Shown here piece by piece: positions 34,271-47,100 of a stretch of 64,000 bases of DNA. The notes under the pieces were generated by a model. The model saw only the letters and a list, made by a program, of their open reading frames with translations, did no database searches and was not told the DNA's origin. The translations under genes were made by a program, and so were the position numbers. Position 1 is the stretch's first letter, and the number at the start of each line of letters is the position of its first letter. Source of the DNA: Cymbidium sinense (Eukaryota > Streptophyta > Magnoliopsida > Asparagales > Orchidaceae); contig CM038214.1 in assembly GCA_021442155.1 (NCBI GenBank), positions 138,484,040 to 138,548,039 on the forward strand, given 5' to 3'.

Positions 34271-35636
34271 ATCATTTTAATGGTCAAAACTTCTTAAAAT
34301 TATAAAAAATCATAAAGAAATAAAAAAGTGCAAATAAATACTCATTTTAAAGGTATTTCAGATGAGAATTAATTAACAATGATTTTAACTATATTTGAAT
34401 TATAATTAATGTTTAATTAAAGTTTAATTACATAATTAATTAGCTTAATTACTCCTTAATTACTTGAGTAATTAATCCCAAATTTTGTGGGTTAATTTAA
34501 TTGACATGCCTCCATTAATTATCTTGGGATTTATTGCTCTTAATTAGAAAATTGATTAATTAAACCTTAACTATTCTTTAAGTTAATTAATGATTAATTA
34601 ATCCCATGAACAGTAACAAATTGGTTAATTAAGTTTATTAATCATTGTTCAATAGTAAGTGAACTAAGGAATATGGTTGGGACCTCTTTCACTAAGTTCA
34701 TTTCACCCTTTTAAAATGAAATTAAGATTTAACCAATTAATTAAATCACTTGATCAAATTGAAATCATAATCATATCAGACCTTAATTAATTAAAACATG
34801 GGGTAGATCTTTAGGTGTTTAATAACCTAAAGGAGTTTAATGAAATTATGGTTAGTCCACATGTGTGGGAAAACCATAGGAGAAATTAATTAAGTCACTT
34901 AATCATATTAACTATTAATCATGAGCCAATTTCATTAGGCCCCTTTTATTTTCTATGATCAATGCAAGTTTATTTTCCAAGCATATCATGTTGGCTCATA
35001 ATTATTTAGTTAACTACTTTAAGGTGACATAGGTAAGGGTAACTAATTCATCTAATTAAGGGTTAAACTTAATTTTCCCATAAAATCAACTTAATAACAT
35101 TTCATTAAATTAACTCAAATCACTAATGTGGGAATGGGTTTAAAACAACAAGTGATGATTTCCCTTCTCCTCTTTAAATCAAATAAAATCCAAAATGTAA
35201 TTAATAAAGAAGCTTTGGTTTGCTTTCAATAATCTTATTTGATTTGATTGTCCTTAAGAACTAGTTTGGTTGAATTGAATCACATGCTTATAATTGATCC
35301 TCTTTCCAATCATGTTAAATTTGGTATGTCATTTTAATTCATGCATCCATCTTCAAATCAAGTAAAATAAAATGGACTCCTTTATGTAAGTTTGCATGTG
35401 TTGATTTAATTTAATATAAGCATGGCTATTATCACTATTAAATCCAAATGTATTTTTCAAAAGCTTATAAATGAATAATATGTGTTATGATCCTAGTTAT
35501 AAATACATAAGAAATGCATGTGCTTATAGCTTAACGTGTTGATTTGTATAAGATTGAATGCTAATATATAAGTCTAGACTTCCTAGAACACGAGGTTTTA
35601 GCTACAAGGAGGTCATTTGATTACCTCACTTCCTAC
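34271..35636. other. TTAATTA-rich AT DNA, no gene seen
   Basis: 34271-34830 is dense in TTAATTA and AATTAAT words. 34831-35636 is AT-rich but less repetitive. No open frame of interest or protein similarity is visible. It ends exactly where a GRP 3'-end fragment starts, so 35636/35637 is an insertion or rearrangement boundary. A role as an LTR of the gypsy element is possible but unproven. Confidence 0.5.
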
Positions 35637-35697
35637 TTACTTGATGAAATCAAAAGGAGAAATATTGAATTTGAATTTGTTCTCGTTAAAAAAAAAC
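35637..35697 (+). pseudogene. GRP retrocopy 3' tail, fragment 4
   Basis: TTACTTGATGAAATC and then AGGAGAAATATTGAATTTG match the last about 60 bases of the GRP retrocopies at 8760-8821 and 20200-20258, including the A-run (35688-35696). The following CCAAAATCCCTAAAC is also shared. The rest of the copy is missing to the left, replaced by unrelated AT-rich DNA. Confidence 0.78.
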
Positions 35698-37747
35698 CAA
35701 AATCCCTAAACACTAAACTAAAACTTGAACCCTAAACCTAAAACCTAAACCCTAAACCATAAACCCTAAACCCTAAAAATCTAAACCTAAACTAAATAAA
35801 ACCTAAAAAAAACCTAAACCTAAATAAAATAAAAAAATTAAATAAAATAAAAACATAAACTAAAACTTAAACCTTAAAATAAAATAAAAAATCAAAACTA
35901 AACAAAAATAAAATAAATAAAACCTAAGCTAAACTAAAAAAAATAAAACAAACCTACAAATAAAAAACCTAGATAAACTAAAGACTAAACATAAAATAAA
36001 CATAAAATAAACCTAAAATAAAATAAAATAAAAGATAAATAAAACCTAAATATAAAAAAATAATTAAAAAATAAACCTAAAAAAAAATAAAACATAAACC
36101 CTAAAACAAAAAAAAAAAAAAACCTAAACCTAAAATAAACAAAATAAAATAAACATGAACTAAACCAAATAAACTAAACTAAAATAAATAAAACTTAAAC
36201 CTATACCTAAAATAAACTAAACTTAAACCCTAATCTATATAAAATACAATAAACTAAAAAATAAAATTAAATTTAAACTCATAAAAAACCCTAAAAATAA
36301 ACCTAAAATAAAAACCTAAAACTTAACCTAAAAAATAAAATAAAACCTCAAACCTAAAAAAATAAAAAAATAAACATAACCCTAAAAAAAATAAAATAAA
36401 AATAAAACTAAACTTAAAATAAATAAACCTAAAAAATAAACTAAAAGAAAACCTAAACTAAAATAAATAAACTTAAAATAAATAAACTAAATAAAATAAA
36501 ATAAAAATAATCTTAAAAAATAAAAAAATAAAATAAACCCTAAAGTAAACTTAAACTAAACCTAAAACTAAACTTAACCATAAACCCTAAACTTGACTAA
36601 ATTAAATAAATTAAATAACCTAAACCCTAACTCTAACCTAATAAATAATCTAAACCTAAAAACTTTAAAACCTAAACTAAAGTTTATACTTAAACTAAAT
36701 AAACCTAAACATGAAATAAACCATTTTAAATAAACACTAAAATAAACCCTAATGTAAACTAAATAAACCTAAGTTAACCCTAAACCTTAAATAAACCTAA
36801 AACTTAAACCCTAAACCCTAAACTAAACCATAAACCTAAATAAAAACCCTAAACCTAAACCCTAAACCCTAAACCCTAAACCTAAATAATAAACCCTAAA
36901 CCAAAGTCTAAACCCTAAAATTAAACCCTAAAACTAAACACAAATAAACCTTAAACTAAACCTAAAATAAAACCTAAACCTAAACTAAATAAAACCTAAA
37001 AATAAAATAAATAAATAAACTTAAACCTCATTAAAATAAAAACCTAAACTAAAACCTAAACCAAAACCTAAAAATAAAATAAAATAAACTAATTAAAATA
37101 AACTATAATAAATTAAATGAAAACATAAATTAAACTAAATAAATTAAAATAAACCTAAGAATAAAAAAAAAACCCAAAATAAATAAAAAACTAAACATAA
37201 ATTAAAATAAAATAAATCTAACATAATAAAATAAAAACTAAATAAAAAAATCTAAACCTAAAAAATAAAGCTAAAAACAAAACCTAAACCTTAACTAAAA
37301 GAAATACCTAAACCTAAAATAAAAATAAAATAAATAACATAAAATAAACCTAAACCAAAACTAAAATAAACTAAACTAAAATAAATTAAACCTAAAACTA
37401 AACATAAATCCTAAACTAAATAAAATATAATAAACTAGAAATAAACCTAAACCTAAATTAAAAATAAAACCAAAATAAACCTAAAACTTAAACCTAAGAA
37501 AATAAAATCAAAACCTAAACCTAAACCTAAACCTCAAATAGAACAAATCCTAAATCTAAAAAAGAAAATAAAAATAAAACTCAACAAAAAAAAAAATAAA
37601 CCTAAACCTAAAAAATAAACTAAAATAAAAAACCAAACTAAAATAGAATACCTAGACAAAAAAAACCTAAAATAAATAAAAATAAAAAATGAACATAATA
37701 AAAATAAAAATAAAATAAACAAAAATAACTAAAAAATAAACTAAATA
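35698..37747. repeat. Telomere-like array
   Basis: A CCCTAAA-rich start leads to AAATAAA/CCTAAA mixtures (35800-36540), then a mixed CCCTAAA block (36540-36950) and again AAATAAA. A minus-strand hydrophobic frame at 37534-37722 reflects composition only. No gene. Confidence 0.88.
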
Positions 37748-37797
37748 AAAAAAGAAGAAATGTTGAATCTGAATTTGTTTTTTGCTGAAATAAAAAA
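37748..37797 (+). pseudogene. GRP retrocopy 3' tail, fragment 5
   Basis: AAGAAGAAATGTTGAATCTG and then AATTTGTTTTTTGCTG match the 3' terminus of the GRP copies. CCAAAAACCCTAAACTAAAA follows, the same flank as after copy 1. Only about 50 bases remain. Confidence 0.7.
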
Positions 37798-40700
37798 CCA
37801 AAAACCCTAAACTAAAACCTGAACGGTAAACCTAAAACTTAAACCCTAAACCTTAAACCCTAAACCTTAAAAACCCTAAACCCTAAACCCTAAACAAAAA
37901 CACTAAACCCTAAAACATAAACCCTAAACCTAAACACTTAACCCAAAAAAATCCCTAAACCCTAAACCCCAAACTGTAATCCCAAAACCCAAAACCATAA
38001 ACTAACCTTAAACCTTAAACTAATTAAAACCTAAAATAAAATAAATAAAGAATTTAAACCATAAAAAAGAAACATAAGCTAAAACCTAAACCTAAACCTA
38101 AAAAGAAAATAAAATAAAAATAAAAATTAAACTAAATTAAAATAAATAAAAATCTAAATAATACTAAAAAATTAAAAACTTTAATTAAATAAAAACTAAA
38201 CCTAAACTAAAAATAAAATAAACCTAAAATAGAATAAAATAAAACTAAATAAAAACCTAAATCTAAACAATAAACCTAAAAATAAAACCTAAAATAAATT
38301 AAAAAATAAAAACTAAACCCTAAACTAAAAAAAAAACATAAACCTAAAATAAAAATAAAATAAGCCTAAATGTAAACTGAAATAAACTAAATTATAATAA
38401 ATAAAACCTAAACTTAAACCTAAATCAAAAAAAAAAAATAAAAAACTAAAAAATATAACCTAAAAATAAACCTAAAATAATAACCTAAAACCATAAACCT
38501 AAATAAATAAAATATAAACTTAACCCTAAACCTAAAAATATAAAATAAAACTTAAAATTAAAAAATAAAATAAAATTAAAACTAAATTAAAAAAACAAAC
38601 CTAAACCAAAACCTAAACATAAAAAACAAACAAAAATAAAAAACCTAAACTAAAATAAATAAACCTAAAATAACTAAACAAAACTAAATAAAAAAATAAA
38701 CCTAAATCAAGAAGAAAAATAAACTAAATAAACCTAAACATACTAGTTTACTTAATTTAAAATAATTTAAAAAAAAAAAAATTAAAAAATCCTAAAACAT
38801 ACAACCTTAAACCCTAAACCCTAAACCCTAAACATTAAAGCCTAAACCCTAAACCATAAACTCTAAACCCTAAAAACCTAAAAATAATAAACCTAAACTA
38901 AATAAAACCTAAAAATAAAATAAATAAAAAAAACCTAAAACTAAATAAAATAAAAAAATAAAATAAAATGAAAACATAAACTAAAACCTAAACTTATACC
39001 TAAACCTAAACCAAAACCTAAATAAAAAAAAAAAAAACTAAACTCAAATAAAATAAAGAAAAACCTAAACTAAACTAAAAAAATAAAACCAAATAAAAAA
39101 ATAAACTAAACCAAAAAATAAAAAATAAATTAAACCTAAAATACAATAAATAATTTTAAAAAAAAAACTAAACTTAAACAATAAACCTAAAAATAAATAA
39201 AAAATAAAACCTAAACCCTAAACTAAAACAAAAACCTAAACCTAAAATAAAAATAAATTAAACTTAAACCTAAACTAAAATAAAGTAAACTAAAATAAAT
39301 AATACCTAAACCAAAACTAAGAAGATAAAATAAACTTAAAAAAACCTAAACTAAAAATAAAAAAAACCTAAAATCTAAACTTAAAAAATAAAATAAAATT
39401 TAAACCTAATCCTAAAATAAAAATAAAACCTAAAATTAAAAATAAACTAAACTAAACTTAAACCTAAACAAAAAAAATAAAAAATAAAAAAAAAAGAAAT
39501 AAACCTAAATTAAATAAACTAAGCTAAAAAAAAATAAAAATAAATCTAAATCAAAACAAAAAATAAACTAAATAAACTTAAATCTACGAGTTTACTTAAT
39601 TTAAATAAAATTAAAAATAGTAAAAAATAAAAAAATAATTAAAGATAACTCTAACCCTAAACCCTAAATCTTAAAACCTTGAACTTTAAACCCTAAACCC
39701 CAAACCCTAAAACATACAATCGTAAACCCTTAAGCCTAAACCCCAAACCCCAATCCTAAAACATTAAACCCTAAACAATAAACCCTAAACCTTAAAACGT
39801 ACAAACCTAAGAAAAATAAACCTATACTAAATAAAACTAAAAATAAATTAAATAAAAAACCTAAACCCAAACCTAAAAAAAAATTAAAAAATAAAAGCTA
39901 AACTTAAATAAATAAAAAACCTAAAATTAAAAACTAATCCTAAAAAAAATTAAATAAAATAAATAAAAACCTAAATTAAAATAAAAAATAAACCTAAAAA
40001 TACAAAACCTAATTAAAATAAAAACTAAAGTTAAAATGAAAATAAAATAAACCTAAAATGAAATAAAATAAAATAAAAACTAAACAAAAGCCTAAACCTA
40101 AAAAAATCATAAAAAATAAAACCTAAAAATAAATTAAAAATAAAATCTAAACCATAAACAAAAAAACCTAAACCTAAAATAAATAAAATAAAATAAACCT
40201 AATCTTAAATTAAAATAAACTAAAATAAAATAAATAAAGCCTAAACATAAACCTAAACTAAACTTAACCTAAACCATTAATTAAATAAAATATAATAAAC
40301 TAAAAATAAACATAAACCTAAACTAAAAAATAAAACCTAAAAATAAACCTAAAATGAAAACCTAAAACCTTAACCTAAATAAAATAAAATAAAAACCTAA
40401 ACTGCAAAAATAAAATAAAAATAAAACTAAACTTAAAAATAAAAATAAGCCTAAACATAAATAAAAATATAAACTAAAATAAAAAACCTAAACTAAAATA
40501 AATAAACTTAAACTAAATAAACTAAACTAAATAAAAAAACTAAAATAATTAAAAAAATAAAATAAATAATCCTAAACTACTATTAAAAAAAAAATAACTA
40601 AACCTAAACCCTATACCCTAAACTAAATAACCTAAACCCTAAACCTAAATAAATTAACTATAAACCCTAAAATAAAACCCTAAACCCTAAACCATTAAAA

Positions 40701-41119
40701 ATCTTAAACCTAAAATACTAAACTCTAAACCCTACCTAAACTAAAGTCCCTAAACCCTATAAAACCTAAACCTAAACCCTAATAAAATAAACCCTAAAAC
40801 CTAAAACTAAACATAAACCCTAAACCTAAACCTAAACCTTAACACTAAACCATAAAAATAAACCTAAACTAATAAAATAACTAAAATAAAAAATAACCTA
40901 AACTAAAACCAAATAAACCTAAAAAAACTAATAATAAAATAATAAAATAAACTAAAATAAAATAATAAATAAATAATAATAAACTAACTAGGCTAATAAC
41001 TAAATAAATAAAGATATAAATATCCTAAACTAAATAAACTAAAGAAATTAAAACCTAAAACTAAACTAAAAAAAACTAATTATCTATGACCACTAAATCT
41101 ATGTAAACCTAAAAACTAC
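37798..41119. repeat. Telomere-like array with two junction motifs
   Basis: Alternating CCCTAAA and AAATAAA blocks. Junction motifs TACTAGTTTACTTAATTT (38741-38758) and CTACGAGTTTACTTAAT (39584-39600) are about 843 bp apart, closer than elsewhere. 40900-41090 is rich in AATAATAAA and CTAATAAC. No gene. Confidence 0.87.
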
Positions 41120-41165
41120 TAAAATCAAAAGATAAATGTTGAATCTAAACTATATTAAAGAAAAT
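41120..41165 (+). pseudogene. GRP retrocopy 3' tail, fragment 6
   Basis: AAAATCAAAAGATAAATGTT and then GAATCTAAAC correspond to the end of GRP copies 1 and 3. The next 60 bases (ACCCTAAACCCTAAACTAAA and so on) match the flank at 37800 and 8830. It is the most decayed of the six tails. Confidence 0.6.
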
Positions 41166-44100
41166 CAAAACCCTAAACCCTAAACTAAAACCTGAACCCT
41201 AAACCTAAAACCTAAAGCATAAAGCCTAAACCCTAAACCCTGAAAACACTAAACCCAAAACCTTGAACTTATACCCTAAAACCCTAAACCCTAAACCCTA
41301 AATGCTAAAACCAAACCTTAAACCCTAAATTCTAAACCCTAAACTAACCCTAAACCCTAAACCTAAACTAAATAATAAAATAAACTAAAAATAAACCTAA
41401 ACCTAAACTAAAAAATAAAACATAAAAATAAACCAAAAATAAAAAATAAAACCTAAAACTAAAAAATAAAATAAAAACATAAACTTAAACCTAAATGCAA
41501 AAAATAAAACCTACACCTAAAAAGTAAAATAAACTAAGAAACCCAAACTAAAATAAATAAACTAAACTAAATAAAAATAAATAATAATAATAAACAAAAA
41601 TAAATAATAAAATAGACTAAATAAACCAAAATCTATCACTTTACTTAATTAAAAAAAAAAATCTAAATAAAACAAAAATAAACCTAAACCTAAACCCTAA
41701 CCATAAATCCTAATACCCTAAACCTTAAAAGATTAACCCCAAACCCTAAAACCTAAAAACCTAAAAACCTAAACCTAAAAATAAAATATAAAAAAAACTT
41801 AAACATAAATAAAATAAAAAAATAAAAATAGAATAAAATAAACTAATAAAAATAAACAAAAACAAAATAAATAAAAACTTAAAAACTAAACTTAAAAAAA
41901 TAAAATAAACCTAAAATATAAAACTTAAATAAAATAAAAATTAAACGTAAAATGAAAATACAATAAACATAAAATAAAAAAAAACCTAAAAACTAAATAA
42001 AAACCTAAACATAAAAAATAAAACTAAAAATAAATAAGAAATAAAACCTAAACCCTAAACTAAAAAAAAACCTAAACCTAAAATAAAAATAAAATAAACC
42101 TACACCTAAACTAAAATAAACTAAACTTAAATAAATAAAACCTAAACTTATGCATAAAATAAACTAAACCTAAACCTAAACCTAAACTAAATAAAATAAA
42201 ATAAACCTAAAAATAAATAAATAAAAATAAAAAAAAAAAAAAACAAAACTACCTAAATCTAAAAATCTAAAAACTAAAACTAAAAAAAAAATAAAATAAA
42301 AAAAACTAAAATAAAATCCTAAATAAAATTAAATAAATAAATAAAACTAAACTAAGTAAATAAACTAAACTTAATAAAACCTAAACTAAACCCTAAACAA
42401 AATCTAAACTAAACTAAACCATAACCTAAAAATAAAACCTAAATAAAACCTAAAACCTAAACTAACCCTAAACCTAAACTAAAATCATAAATAAAATAAC
42501 CTAAACCCTAAACTAACCTAAACTAAACTATAAACCTAAAACCTAAAATAAACCTAAACCCTAAACCTAAAAACCCTAAACTAAAACTAAATAAAACTAA
42601 AACCTAAAACCTAAAACTAAAAAATACTAAACCTAAACCTAAACCCTAACCTAAACCCTAAACCCTAAAACTAAATAAAACTAAACCTAAACTAATAACC
42701 TAACCTAACTAAACCTAAACCTAAACTAAATAAAACCAAACTAAACCTAAATAAATAAACCTAAACCTAATAAAATAAACCCTAAACTAACCCTAAAATA
42801 CCTATTCTAAACCCTAAACCAAACTAAATAAACTAAACTAAACTAAACCCTACTTATAACCTAAAAACCCTAAATAAATAAACTAAACATAAACTAAACC
42901 TAAACCTAAACCCTAACTAAAAATAACCTAACTAAACTTAACCTAAACTTAAAAAACCCTAAACCCTAAACACTAAACCTAAACCTAAACCTAAAATAAA
43001 CTAAAACCCTAAACCCTAAACTCTAAACCTAAACCCAAACCTAAACCCTAAAACTAAAAACCTAAAAACCTAACCCTAAACTAAACCTAAACCTAAAAAA
43101 ACTTAACCCTAAACCATAAACTCTAAACCTAAACCTAAACCCAAAATATAAAAAAATAAACTAAACCTAAACCCCAAAAATCATAAACCTAAAAATAAAA
43201 TAAATTAAATACCTAAATTTAAACAAAATAATAACCTAAACTTAAACCTAAACCTAAAAATGAAATAAAATAAAAAATATAAAGTAAACTAAAATAAAAT
43301 AAATAAAACCCTAAACTAAACTAAAAATAAAATTAACATAAAAATTAAAAACTTAAATAAACTAAAAACTAAACATAAAATAAAACTAAAATAAAACTAA
43401 AATAAAATAAAATAAAATAGAAACTAAATAAAATCCTAAACCTAAGGAATAAACCTAAAAATAAATAAAAAATTAAATTTAAATCTTAAACAAAAAAAAA
43501 CCTAAACTTAAAATAAGCATAAACCTAAATTAAAATAAACTAAACTAAAATAAATAAAACTTAAAGCCTAAACTAATCCTAAACCATAAACCTTAAACCA
43601 TAAACCCTAAATGTAAACCCTAAACCATAAACCCTAAAAACCCTAAACCTAAACCCAAACACTAAACCTAAAAACTAACCTAAACCCTAAACTAAAAAAC
43701 TAAATGTTAAACTTAAACTAAAACCAAAAACCCTAAAATAAATAAAATAAGCTAAAAACTCTAAACCACAAAATAAATAAACACTAAACCCTAAATCTAA
43801 AAAACCTAAATTAAACTCTAAACTAAAAACACTAAACCTAAAACCCTAAACCTAAACTAAAATAACCCTAAAATAAACCTAAATAACTAAAAAACCTAAA
43901 CCTAAACACTAAAAACCCTAAACCCTAAACCCTAAATCATAAACACTAAACCTAAATAAACCCTAAACCCTAAAAAAACTAAACCTAAATAAACTAAAAC
44001 CTAACCTAACCTAAAACCATAAACTCTAAACCATAAACTAAAATAAACCTAAACACCTAAAAACCTAAAAAACCTAAACCTAAACTAAATAAAACCTAAA

Positions 44101-47100
44101 TAAATTATAAACCTAAAATAAAATAAATTAAAACCTAAACCTATAAAAATAAAACATAAACTAAAACCTAAACCTAACCTAAACCTAAAAATAAAATAAA
44201 ATAATAAATAAAAACAAAATTAAAATAAAATAAATAAACCTTAACTAAACTAAAAAAATAAAATAAACCTAAAAATAAAATACCTAAATAAAATAAAAAC
44301 TAAACATAAAATAAAAATAAAATAAACATAAAATAAAACTAAATAATAAGCATTACCTAAAAAATAACCCAAAAATAAAAAAAAATAATTAAAGAACTAA
44401 ACCCAAACCTTAAACTAAAAAAAAACCTAAAATCAAAGAAAATAAATATAAACCTAAACTAAAATAAACTAAACTAAAATAAATAAAACTTAAACCCTTA
44501 ATCCTAAACCCTAAACCCTAAAACCCTAAACCCTAAACCATAAGCCCTAAACACAAAATCCTAAACCCTAAACCCTATACCCTAAACTGAAAACCCTAAA
44601 CCCCAAACCCTAAAAACCTAAAACCCTAAAAACCTAAAAACCTAAACTTAAACTAAATATAACCTAGAAATATAATAAATAAAAAACCTAAACATAAATA
44701 AAATAAAAATAATAAAAATAAAATAAAAACCTGAACTAAAACCTAAACCTAAACCTAAAATATAAATAAAAATAATAAAAACTAAACTAAAATAAAATAA
44801 ATAAAAATGTAAACTAAACAACAAAATAAAATAAACCTAAAAGTAAAACCTAAACATAAAAGAAAAATAAGATCAACCTAAAATAAAAAATAAATAAAAG
44901 CCTAAACCTAATAATAGACATAAAAATAAATAAAAAATAAAACCTAAACCTAAAATAAATAAATAAAAAATTAAACCTACTAAAATAAATAACCAAAATA
45001 AATAAAACCTAAACCTAAACCTAAAATAAACTAAACCTAAAATAAACCTAAACTAAATAAAATAAAATAAACTAAAATAAACCTAAACCTAAAGATAAAC
45101 TTAAAATAAAAAAATAAACCTAAACCTAAAAAAATGTAAAATAAAAAACCTAAACCTAAACCTAAAAAAATAAAAATAACCTAAACCTAAAAAATAAAAC
45201 TAAACTAGAAAAATAAACAAAAATCTAAACCTAAAAAATAAACTAAACTAAAAAACATAAACTAAAATAAATATGCTAAATAAAATAAAAATAAAAATAA
45301 ACCTAAACAAAAAAATATAAAATAAACTAAATAAATTTAAACTACCTAAATTAAAACTAAAATTAAACTAAACACTAAACCTAAACTAAAACCTAAATAA
45401 ACCTAAAACTAAATATAAAATAAATTATAAAATATAAAATTAACAAAAATAAAATAAATAAAAACCTGAAATAAACTAAAAAAATAAAATAAACCTAAAA
45501 ATAAAAAACCTAAATAAACTAACCCTAAGCCATAAATCCTAAACCATAAACCCTAAACCTTAAACCCTAAATCATAAACCCTAACACTAACCTAAACCCT
45601 AAACCCTAAACCCTAAAGCCTAAAATCTTGTACCTTAAACCCTAAACTAACCCTAAAACCTAATCCCTAAACCAAAAAACCCTAAACTAACCCTAAACCC
45701 TAAACCCTAACCTTAAACCCTAAACCATAAACCCTAAAACCTAAACCTTAAAACTAAACCTAACTAATAAACCTAACTAACCTTAACAAATAACCTAAAC
45801 CTAAAAAAAACCTAAACTAAACCTAATCTAAACCTACTCTAACCTAACCTAAACAATCCTAACCTAAAACTAAAACCTAAAACCTAAAGTATAAATACTA
45901 AACTTAAACTTTAAACCCTAACTTAAACTCAACCTAAACCCTAAAACCTAAACCTAAACTCCAAATACTAAACCCCTAACCCTAAACCTTAAACCCTAAA
46001 CTCTAAACCTTAAACATAAACATTAAGCCCTAAAACTAACCCTAAACCCTAAACCCTAAACCTTCAACCCTAAACACTAAACCCTAAACCGTAAAGCCTA
46101 AAGACTAAACCCTAAACCATAAAACTCAACCCTAAACCCTAAACCTTAAACCTTAAACCATAAAACATACAACCCAAGACCCTATACCCTAAACCCCTAA
46201 AAATGTAAACCTAAACTAAATAAAACCTAAAAATAAAATAAATAAAATACCTAAATTTAAAAAAAATAATAACATAAACTTAAAACTAAACCTAAAAATA
46301 AAATAAAATAAAAATAAAAAATAAACTATAATAAAATAAATAAAAACCTAAACTAAATTAAATTATAAAATAAACATAAAAATTAAAAACTTATATAAAC
46401 TAAAAACTAAACCTCAAATAAAAATAAAATAAAACTAAAATTAAAAAAATAGAAACTAAATAAAATCCTAAACCTAAAAAATAAACCTTAAAATAATTAA
46501 AAAATAAAACCCAAACCTTAAACTAAAAAAAACATGAGCCTAAAATAAACATAAACCAAAATTAAAATAAAGTAAATTAAAATAAATAAAACCTAAACCC
46601 TAAATTATGAACCCTAAACCATAAACCCTAACACTAACCCTAAATCCTAAACTTAAAACTATAAAGCAAAAACTTTAAACCCTAAACTAAATACCTCACA
46701 AAACCCAAAACCCTAAAGTTTTAAAACTAAACCCTAATAAAACCCTAAACCTATCCTAAACCCTAAACCACAAAGTAAACTATAAATCATAAACACTAAA
46801 CTTAAACCTAACCTATACTCAATAAACCTAAAAAACCTAAAACACTAAACCTAAACCCTAACCTCTACACTAAACCTAAAACCTATAACTTAAACCTAAA
46901 CTAAACCTAAGTTCTAAATTAAACCTAAAGTCCTAAACTAAAAACTCTAAAGCCCAAACCCTAAACTCTAAACACTAAGACCTAAACCCTAAAACCCAAC
47001 CCAAACCATAAACCCGAAAACCTATAACCCTAAACTTTAAACCCTAAACTAAAAATAAACCCTAAACCCTAAACCCTAAACCATAAACCCTAATCTAACC

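Noticed and set aside
31261..35636. LTRs of the gypsy element
   Set aside because: I searched by eye for a long direct repeat between this side and 20714-26640, a primer-binding site and TG...CA ends, and found none convincing.
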